The position numbers and the translations under genes were made by a program. Positions 56,099-64,000 of a stretch of 64,000 nucleotides of DNA are shown here, in pieces (position 1 is the first letter of the stretch; every line of letters begins with the position of its first letter). Origin of the DNA: Silene conica (taxonomy: Eukaryota; Streptophyta; Magnoliopsida; Caryophyllales; Caryophyllaceae); assembly GCA_029255685.2 (NCBI GenBank), contig CM055312.2, forward strand, positions 69,020,792-69,084,791, in the 5' to 3' direction. Under the pieces are notes generated by a model that worked only from the letters and a program-made list of their open reading frames with translations, was not told the DNA's origin and searched no databases.

Positions 56099-57091
56099 CA
56101 TGAATTATAAAATTTCATGATTTGCAAAAATAAAGGTGATTTGGTTGCCATATTTTTTGTAAAATGGAGAAATTATTAGAAGTGTTTAAGAACTTTCAAT
56201 GCCTACATAATGCCGGACTAGGAACTCACTCATCTACCCCTTAGTCATTCGAAATTCTCATGGAATTTAATTCCTACCTGAGGAACCAAACATTTTTGCT
56301 AAATTCATCTGAATTGCATACAGAAACTTATTTCATATGAAATTGTTCCTAAGAAAATTAAGTTCTGTGATAAACCAAACTACTCCTAATTGTATTTTAG
56401 GTGCCTAATTATCCTTTTTGTATGATTTTGCTAAGCTAACATGTCAAATTAATTACACTAGTAATATACATATAGCAAAATTAGGAGTCAATAAATATAC
56501 AGCTAACAAGTAACATTCAATAGTATAGGGGTTAGTAAATGTAGTCGGCATTTTTCATTAAAAAAAGACGAAAATGTCCTTGACACTTTCCCTCTCTAAA
56601 ACTTTCCTTTGAAATTCATGAAAAGCCCGATAAATTCATGAAAAACCCGAAAAAATAAAAAAACACAAATCATCTAGACTCCTTAATTTTCATGTCGGAA
56701 TCAAATTCAACACATTTTCAGTTAGTTATCAACTTCTTAACCTCGTTAGTTAATTAGTTTGTGTTTAATTTATAGTTTCGGGTAAGTTTAGTGGTAGATT
56801 TTGAAAATTTTAATACATTGCAGAAGGATGACGACATTCATCGATAGATGATGAATGTCTTCATCTTTTCATGGAAAAGACGAAGACATTCATAATCTGT
56901 CCATGGAGGAGATGAAGATCGAATTTTGACGTTAGATATAACATAAAATCGAATTTTGATAAAAAAAATGTATAGGCGTTAGATATAAAACAAAATTTAT
57001 GAACATTTATAATTTAGTTCTGATGATACATATTTAGAATAATACGATATGAAAATAACCCGTGCAATTTTTTGCTCGGGCCAAAAACTAG
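56099..57091. other. Intergenic AT-rich sequence
   Basis: No gene or transposon with recognisable ends. An imperfect inverted repeat around 56830-56910 (GATGACGACATTCATCGAT / ATGAATGTCTTCATC) may be a small foldback remnant. Confidence 0.4.
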
Positions 57092-57093
57092 TA

Positions 57094-57369
57094 CTCCCTC
57101 CTATTCTGAATAACTGTCACATTTGCCGTTTTCGTCTAGTCACGTAAATGTCACATATTCCATTTTGAGACCTTGTTTATACTTATTTATTCACTCTAAC
57201 CCACAATAATACCCACTACTTATTTTAATCATCTCTACTCACAATAATAATCAATAATACATTCCCTCTCTCCAATCTTCCCCCCACACATTACTTTACA
57301 TTAAACAAATGAATTCCTTAATTCCCGTGTCCAACCCGAAATGTGACAGTTATTCAGAATAGGAGGGAG
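57094..57369. mobile_element. Stowaway MITE
   Basis: 276 bp with near-perfect inverted termini (CTCCCTCCTATTCTGAATAA / its complement) flanked by the TA duplication (57092-57093 and 57370-57371). CTCCCTCC and TA are the classic Stowaway signature. The interior is non-coding and AT-rich. Confidence 0.95.
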
Positions 57370-57955
57370 TATGAATTTAATTTGAAATGTGTCACTTGGA
57401 AAGTAACAAAGGGAGATAAGAATTTGGAAATGGTGGAGTTAGAGGTCGAATTTCAAATGCGATTTGTTTTAGCCTTATTTTAATTTGGTAGGACTTTTAA
57501 ATCGAAATCTAATAAATTTGTCAAACAAGTAAATTAATCCAAATCCGAATTTAAAAATACAAATATACAACTACCCTAAGACACCATAGGAAAATTTTGT
57601 GAATTTAATCGCTTTTGTCGTTACATATGCAACATTGGTAACGTTAGACACTTGGAGATACAACATTTTACCTCATTATCCAACCTTTTTAATTATGATG
57701 TGAATTGTAAATTTTCCATCTTAAACAGATTAGTGCTATTTAAAATTGCAGCAATTCTTGTTAATGGTTTTAATTTCAGACATCTCATATTCTCATCATT
57801 CCCTTATTATTTTAATATTATTTAAATCGATGAAATTAAGAGCGTAGACAATAATTTATGTTAAAAAGTAAGTACTACTAATACAAGTAGAGAGTAATAA
57901 GTAAACAATTAAGCAGAATGAAAAATAAGTAAAAGAAGAGAAATGAAGGGGATAC

Positions 57956-58269
57956 CAGAAGAGGATATGGGCAGAAGGAACAGAAGTAACATGAAGTGCA
58001 TGGCCTAAAGACTGAAGCAGACTGTGGTATGGACTTCTGAAATTCCCTCTGTAAAATGGTCCTTTATTATTGTAATTATTATTATTATTATTATTATTAC
58101 TCCTCCTTCCTCCTCCTCCTCCTCCTCCTCTTTCATTATCCTTCCTACTCTTTAGTTCACACAACACTTCCTCCAGTAACTCTCTTAGTCTCTCGTGACC
58201 CGCCTCCAATTTCGTACACCGCCTCGCCAACACCCGGTTCGTGCTCGATCCTGCCTCTTCCAATCCCAT
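57956..58269 (-). CDS. Second copy of the first exon of the PAS-Raf kinase gene
   Basis: ATG at 58267-58269 opens 104 codons plus 2 nt up to a GT donor at 57955-57954. The product parallels exon 1 of the kinase gene: a short N-terminus (MGLEEAGSSTNRVLARRCTKLE versus [22 protein letters not shown]), a helical stretch, then YHSLLQSLGHALHVT and a final F-W split by the intron in the same phase. The linker is expanded by Gly7 and Asn-rich microsatellites (GGN and AAT repeats). No matching exon 2 is visible between here and 55085. It may be a truncated tandem duplicate. It may also be an alternative first exon spliced to the exon at 53370. The sequence alone cannot decide. Confidence 0.72.
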
Positions 58270-58956
58270 CTCACCCTTAGCCCACCTTAACTAACTGATA
58301 TCAGAAACCACGATCTTAAAAATCTAAGTGTAATAGAATTAAGTTACGAGAGAGCCGATACTCACGATTTTGGGTGTTTTTTTTAAAAAAAAATCAATCG
58401 AAGGAGACTGTTACAGTATATAGAAGGGGAATTTGGCGGCTGTTTTAAGTTTTTGAAGCTGGGTGTGTGTAGTGTAAAGACCCAAAATGGGTGCCACGTA
58501 TCAGTAGTATGAGGTTGACTGGTGTGTTAGGGATCCCTTAACTAAAATGACCATCATCATCTAATTTAACAGTTTTTTCTTTATTTATACAAAAAAATCT
58601 CCCCTTTGATGGGTATCCGTCACAAGTTTGCGAGGGTTAAGATTATTCAGGTTGATAAATAGAACAAAACAGTTTGTTATTACCGAGATGCTTTACTCTT
58701 GTCTTATCTCCCCACATAAATTTTACTGGACTCATTGCAGGTTTACGACAACCCGACCATAAATGAGACTTTTTGTTATTTATGGCTGTCGTCATTTATG
58801 GGTTTTACCAATTAAAAGTATTTATAGAAGTAACTAGTTTCCTCGCGAGGAAGGTAATCAGGTGTCATTTGCTTCATTGCGACAAGAGTTGACCATCATA
58901 CCCCCCATTAAGGCCGGGATCGATTAAGGGTGTTAGTGAGACGCGGCAGTTATAGT
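58270..58956. other. Intergenic, upstream of duplicated exon
   Basis: No coding sequence recognised. At 58615-58640 a fragment GGTATCCGTCACAAG resembles the Mutator-type MITE family without clear ends. A short inverted repeat lies at 58750-58805 (CATAAATGA / TCATTTATG). Confidence 0.45.
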
Positions 58957-58965
58957 GAATAACTT

Positions 58966-59489
58966 GAATTCGTTTTTAAAAATAGTGTTCAAAAATAAAA
59001 TAATTGTCTTTTTGGGTTAAAATTGAAAGTATTTATCAGAGTGGTGTCCACGCAGACTCGGTTTTTCGGAACCTGCTCGGCTTAAACACGCCATTAGGCA
59101 TGACGTATTATAAAGCATAAAACACGCCATTAGGTATGGCGTGTTCACTCAGTGCAAATTTCTACAAAAGATGAACTTGGGCAGAAAGTATTGAGAACAA
59201 AATACGCCATATGGAATGACGAGTGTCTTTGGGAAGACACGCCATGGTGTATGACGTGTTTAGTCAGTTTTTTTTTTAATAAGTTGCACAACACACTTCA
59301 CCCTTATTCTAATCTGCTAAGACACGCCACTAGTAATGGCGTGTCTTTGGCATGTAACCCGCCACTGACAATGACGTGTTTAGGTTCCGTTTTCCCGAAC
59401 CTACGTGGACACCATTTTGATAAATACTTTCAAAACCAACCCAAAACGACAATTACTTTAATTTTGAGCATTAATTCAAAAAATCGTTC
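58966..59489. mobile_element. Foldback / Mutator-type element with internal palindrome array
   Basis: Inverted terminal arms of about 115 bp (about 58966-59080 and 59375-59489). Blocks such as GAAAGTATTTATCA, TGGTGTCCACG and TTCGGAACCT are shared in inverted order. They are bounded by the direct repeat GAATAACTTGAA (58957-58968 and 59490-59501), which can contain a 9-bp target duplication. Between the arms are six imperfect palindromes of the form ACACGCCAT-N-ATGRCGTGT, at about 59085, 59120, 59199, 59237, 59321 and 59357. No transposase is present. An open frame of 137 codons across the right half is not considered a gene. Confidence 0.75.
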
Positions 59490-59501
59490 GAATAACTTGA
59501 A

Positions 59502-60867
59502 GTCGGTTTGCTCAAAATTTGGTTTGGACTTTAGATGGGCTCGACAGCTTAATGAGTTAAGCTGAGCAAAACAGTGGTTTGACTTGAAAAGCTCGCGAGC
59601 GGCTCAAACTTGTGTGATTAAATAAGATATGGTGGAGATTTAGTGAGGGTTCTCACAGTTCTTATTATAAGGTGGTTCTCACCGGATCCCGACTCTATAT
59701 GCTCGATTTGAGCTCGAACAAATCTCGAACTCACATTTAAGCTCGCAAGCTTGATAACGAGCTCATGTCTTTAAGCTCACTTAATCTCGAGATCAACTTA
59801 AATTCAAGTTTTAATTTTTCGGCATATATTCCGAACAAGGTCAAGCTTGAACTCAACTCAGCTCGACTCGACTCGTGAACCCCCTTAAGACGAACCCAAC
59901 ATAATGATGATGATTCGCGGTTAAATTTAAGAAAGGCCATAAGATGGGTAAAATCACATGATTTGCTCTATATTTGGCCCAATAATAATTAAAAAAGAAG
60001 AAGTGCAAATACATCCATAAGCCCAAAGCAAGTTGAGGAAGATGGCAAAAGCAACTTTATCGCACAACAGAAAACAAGAAGTTCCAATTCAATTTCCAAG
60101 TGCTCTAAAACGTGGCTATCTTCACTTAATCAGGTATTCATATGTGGTCGGCCCATTTTCTGGAGTTTGTTTCATGTTTTATTCTACGTAGTACGGACTA
60201 CTCAATACTACGAAGTACTTTATTCATCACACATTTATTATTCTAAACTCACATGGATGCCTCCTTTACCAAACTTATCCCTGGATCTGGCAAATTCATC
60301 ATTCTGTCAAAAACGATTTTCCGACTCTAACCATCAATTTAAGATTAATCTTTTTTACTTGAGATGCTTCTAAAAATGTCACGAGTTCGAATTTCTGCCT
60401 TTAACTCTAAAGTAGAATATTAAGTACCATGTAAGGGGAGGTACACTTGCATCCACAATCCGTCCAATAGAAATTCGTGCGAGGAAGCGTGTCAGAGTAT
60501 AAAATCGATCTTGGAATTCCAACCATCGACTTAAACTTTTGGTTGAGATGATCTCTAAACAATCGGACATCTAGTCATTTACGATACATTTCTTTAGTTT
60601 TGAGTCGGGCTGAGTTTTTCAGGTCTCGGCATATTTCGTATGTACTAGTATTTTAGGTGGCTTTGTACGGTTCATTTTGGTAGATTTATTTTCATCAGGT
60701 ATGGGTCAATGATTAATACCATTAGCACAATAATAATTTGGCTAACAAAAGTAATTTGCAAAATTACTTAATTAGTAAGGAATGTTCTAAACAATTGACT
60801 CTTTTTAATCTATAGAGAATATTATTGTAACTACTTATGGACTTATGGTGTCTAGAATCTAGAGTTA
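59502..60867. other. Intergenic sequence
   Basis: No gene recognised. Segments of GAGCTCGA-type repeats occur near 59700-59875. The sequence CTTTTGGTTGAGATGAT at 60536-60552 recurs inverted as ATCATCTCAACCAAAAG near 61187-61203. Confidence 0.4.
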
Positions 60868-61062
60868 CACAAATTTTTATTTGCAACCGCACTATTCGTC
60901 GCAAGCTTGTGACGAATTTCGTTTTCTTTCACAAAATACCCACTTTTCTCTTTCTCCAATATTATTCATGTGGTCCCCTTTCTCCACTAACTCATTTTCT
61001 AACCATTTTATCTCACAAAATATCCGTCACAAATGATGATCCGTCGTAAGCAAAACATACTA
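60868..61062. mobile_element. Mutator-type MITE, copy 3
   Basis: 195 bp starting CACAAATTTTTATTTGC and ending CAAAACATACTA, flanked by the 9-bp duplication CTAGAGTTA (60859-60867 and 61063-61071). It aligns in reverse orientation with 55863-56031 and, more loosely, with 3158-3359. Confidence 0.88.
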
Positions 61063-61367
61063 CTAGAGTTAATCATTTTTCGTCTCTTGGTTCAATTTTG
61101 AATCTGATAGATTTGACTTTGGTCATTTCCAATTCGAGGCATCATTGAGCTCTACAAGGTTTGGATGGGCTGAGTTTGTTCGGAAATCATCTCAACCAAA
61201 AGTTAAGTGGATTAGAGTGTGAACTCTAACGCGTCCACTTACATGCCTGTCTTTTGCGCTTGAAGTAGATGCAACTACAGGCCTTAGATACTAAGTTAAG
61301 AAATTATATTAATCAAAAGGTTAAACTAAGCCATATTAATTAATCAAAAGGTTAAGCTGACGGTTCC

Positions 61368-61677
61368 CAAGATCGATTTTAGGCTATGTTTGACAATGTA
61401 TTTTACGTACCTTATATGGTCAAAGTAGCTTATTTGACAAAAAATTTAGGTACCTTTATGTTTGTAAATGTTGGCCAAATAAGCTATCTAAAATGAATGT
61501 TACCTATGGTAGTCAAGATCGGTTTTAGGCTATGTTTGACAATGTATTTCAGGTACCTCATATGGTCATCGTAGCTTATTTGACCAAAATTTTAGGTACC
61601 TTTATATTTGTAAGTGTTTGTTAAATAGCTTATTTAATCAAATAAACTATGTAAAATGAATGCTAGCTAAGGTAGTA
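61368..61677. repeat. Tandem duplication, period 147 bp
   Basis: Two copies start at 61368 and 61515 with CAAGATCG(A/G)TTTTAGGCTATG. They share TTGACAATGTATTT, TAGCTTATTTGAC and TTTAGGTACCTTTAT. The second copy diverges towards its end. Confidence 0.85.
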
Positions 61678-61810
61678 TTTGAGATTTGATTTGATTTGAT
61701 TTGTTTTTTACCTTCTTAGCCCTTAGATTTATACTATTAATAGTAATTATCAATTTATCATATTCTTTTACATCATTTAGTAAATCGGTTTTTCTAACAT
61801 GTGTCATATG

Positions 61811-62146
61811 GGAACACATTAATAAACCGAAAATGGAAAGATTCATAAGATATTGTCATGATAAATTCAAGTATAAACTTAGTTTTACCATAATTAGTGA
61901 GAATATCTTATAAATCTTTCTATTTTCGGTTTATTAATGTGTGTCTCAACTATCACCCTTCTTCTCAAAATAATACCAACTAACAATATTCCCGCAATAA
62001 TCCCTGTTATGATTATTGCGGGAATATTAACAGTTGGAATTATTTTTAGAAGAAAAGTGATAGTTGAGATTATTTTGGGAAGGGTGATATGAAAGTTGGG
62101 ATTATTGCGGGAATATTGATAGTTGAGAGTATTTTGAGAAGAAGAG
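61811..62146. repeat. Two adjacent inverted repeats
   Basis: The first has about 42-bp arms (about 61811-61853 and 61897-61941, core AATAAACCGAAAAT). The second has arms of about 58 bp at 61945-62002 and 62011-62068 (core GATTATTGCGGGAATATT), with a third partial copy of the same unit at about 62070-62146. They resemble MITE or foldback debris next to a Copia LTR. No target duplication was found. Confidence 0.7.
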
Positions 62147-62384
62147 TGATTATTAGATTTGTATCAGAGAGATATTAGGAAAGATTTGAGAATATTATTC
62201 AATTGTCAAAGTTGTGTGAATTACAAAGACGTCAGACCTATTTATATACAAAGAACTACACATAAGGAAATATATAAACTTGGTAATATTTACAGCATAA
62301 TATACTCCTATTGATGCTCTGCTTGCAACGGTTCTGAGAGCAACGGCTCCTTTCCTATTTTGCATTCTTGTGTATGAGATAATA
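62147..62384 (-). repeat. Probable 3' LTR of a Copia element
   Basis: Directly after the pol stop on the - strand comes a purine tract (GCGGGGGAG) followed by about 240 bp with a TATAAATA box and AATAATATT sequence. On the + strand the far end would be TGATTATTAG. The partner LTR is outside the window and the TG start is not clear, so the borders are estimates. Confidence 0.4.
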
Positions 62385-62988
62385 CTCCCCCGCAAGTTGG
62401 AGAGTGGATAGAGGACACGCCCAACTTGGAGAGTAAGTCGTCGAACGAGGCGCGACCGAGAGCTTTTGTTAGTATATCCGCGAGTTGAGCTTTAGTGTGT
62501 ATGTAGGTGGGAGCGATAACACCTTTTTGTATTTCGTCTCGAATAAAATGACAGTCCACCTCTATATGTTTTGTGCGTTCATGAAAGACCGGATTTCGAG
62601 CAATATGGAGTGCGTACATGTTATCACATCGAAGCGGAATTGGCTGACTGTGGGTGATGCCGAGTGTGGTCATTAGAGCCTTTAACCATTTTAGCTCGCA
62701 AACTATAAATGCCATTGCTCGATACTCGGATTCAGCTGAGGAAAGAGAGACGGTAGCCTGTTTCTTGGTTTTCCAAGAAATGGGGGAGGTGCCTAAGTAA
62801 ATAATGTAGGCCGATAGGGAGCGTCGACTTTTTGGGCATGCGGCGTAGTCCGCATCACAATAAGCATTGAGTGTCAAATTGGTATCTGAACGGAGTAGCA
62901 AACCTTGTCCCGGGGAATTTTTTAAATATCGGACAACGGTAAGTGCGACATTCCAGATCAATGTTTGGTGCGTGCATGAATTGAGCAA
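62308..62988 (-). pseudogene. Copia pol C-terminus: RNase H
   Basis: Copia RNase H with LNAYCDADYAACPKSRRS, SWKTKKQATVSLSSAESEYRAM, CDNMYALHIARNPVFHERTKHIEVDCHF and the terminal QLADILTKALGR. A frameshift near 62965 separates it from the RT upstream, where VHTLAQFMHAPN passes into this frame. Confidence 0.92.
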
Positions 62989-64000
62989 GAGTATGAACCA
63001 AGTACGTTAGTTCGGGGCGTGTAATTGTTAAGTACACGAGCCGACCGACGATGCGACAGAACGGTTGAGGATCTTTAAGTGGCGCGGCAGTGGAGGTGCC
63101 AAGTTTATGATTTTGTTCCATTGGAGTCGAGGCGGGTTTGCAGGCGAGTAGACCGGTTTCCGTGAAGATGTCAATAGCATACTTGCGTTGAGAAATAAAG
63201 ATACCGGAATTGTTTCGCGCGATTTCAAGCCCAAGAAAATATTTTAGGACCCCGAGATCCTTCATATGAAAGCACCTGCTGAGATAATGTTTAAAGCGGG
63301 TAATAAATGAAATATCATTTCCGCAAATGACTAAATCATCCACGTATACGAGGACAAAGACGTCAATGCCGTCTTTGACAATAGAAAAAAGTGAGTGATC
63401 AAGGCCGCATTGTTGAAAACCATAGTTACGAAGAGCGGAAGCCAATTTAGCATACCAACATCGGGGTGCTTGTCGGAGACCATAAAGTGATTTGCGGAGA
63501 CGACATACCTTTCCCTCGGTAGAGGGAATAAAACCTGGAGGAGGACGCATGTAGACTTCTTCATCAAGGTCACCGTGTAAAAAGGCGTTGTGGACATCCA
63601 TTTGGTGGATGACCCAACGTTTGGCAGAGGCGATAGCGAGTAGAGTCCGAACAGTGACCATTTTGATTGTTGGCGCAAAAGTTTCATTGAAGTCGACCCC
63701 TTCAACTTGGCGATTACCCATGACCACCAACCGAGCCTTGTAACGTTCAATTGACCCGTCGGCATGATACTTTATTTTGTATACCCATTTGGAGCCAATG
63801 GCCTTCTTGCCAGGTGGTAAGGATTCGAGTGTCCAAGTTTGATTGTTCTCGAGTGCATCAAGTTCCTTTCGCATAGCGTCCCTCCATTCGGGTATAAGAA
63901 CTGCATCTTTATAAAAAACAGGCTCTTGATTTTTAGACACGGCCGCTAAGAAAATTTTACGGTTAGTAGAAAATTTATCAGTAGTAACGTAGTGAGAGAG
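62855..64000 (-). pseudogene. Copia pol: reverse transcriptase, continues past window end
   Basis: The open frame extends to the right window edge. Motifs of Copia RT are WRDAMRKELDALENNQTW, IGSKWVYKIKYHADGSIERYKARLV, NETFAPTIKMVTVRTLLAIA, QMDVHNAFLHGDLDEEVYMRPP, KSLYGLRQAPRCWYAKL and the catalytic VYVDDLVICG, then FLGLEIARN and ASTPMEQN. Apart from the frameshift at the RNase H border it looks intact. Integrase and gag would lie beyond 64000. Confidence 0.93.

Noticed and set aside
59152..59565. 137-codon open frame on the + strand
   Set aside because: It lies across the foldback element and its palindromes, shows no domain, and is best explained by chance.

Overview
This window is nuclear DNA from a flowering plant. 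The evidence is spliced host genes with GT-AG introns, a plant class B heat stress factor, a plant PAS-Raf-like kinase, and dense plant-type transposons (Tat- and Athila-like Gypsy, Copia, L1-type LINEs, PIF/Harbinger, hAT, Stowaway and Mutator-type MITEs). It is a eudicot by gene content. A Caryophyllales origin is only a guess.

Layout. 1-3081: 3' part of a LINE (+ strand) ending in poly(A). 3158-3359: a Mutator-type MITE. 4149-5410: an HSFB gene with heat shock elements in its own promoter. 7564-19013: an 11.45 kb Tat-like Gypsy element (- strand, LTRs 641/635 bp, TSD ACGGG). It carries an antisense spliced extra gene and a nested 1.37 kb PIF/Harbinger element. 20274-28399: an 8.1 kb Athila-like element (LTRs about 1.55 kb, TSD CTTAC) with gag-protease but no reverse transcriptase. 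It is studded with 26 copies of a 12-bp motif, nearly all in pairs exactly 21 bp apart. 29660-30480: a broken hAT-type transposase. 30709-47396: one full-length LINE (- strand, 14-bp TSD) split by a gag-only Copia element (35189-43511, TSD CATTA) and a hAT MITE (45070-45644, 8-bp TSD).

47606-48313: an intronless C2-domain gene whose start lies 210 bp from the LINE insertion site. 48799-55084: a 16-exon PAS-Raf-like protein kinase gene (- strand, 668 residues by my splice model). A second, in-phase copy of its first exon sits 3 kb upstream (57956-58269). The space between and beyond holds Stowaway and Mutator-type MITEs, a foldback element with six internal palindromes (58966-59489), simple inverted repeats and a 147-bp tandem duplication. 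62147-64000: the 3' part of another Copia element (- strand), running off the window.

The host genes are stress and signalling genes (heat response, C2 domain, Raf-like kinase) and do not form an obvious functional cluster. Most of the window is a record of nested transposition. The features most worth a second look are the 21-bp-phased motif pairs, the Tat-like pol with a tobamovirus-type leaky stop context and antisense spliced ORF, and the duplicated first exon of the kinase gene. All exon models, family names and ages are from reading the sequence. No database search or transcript data were available.
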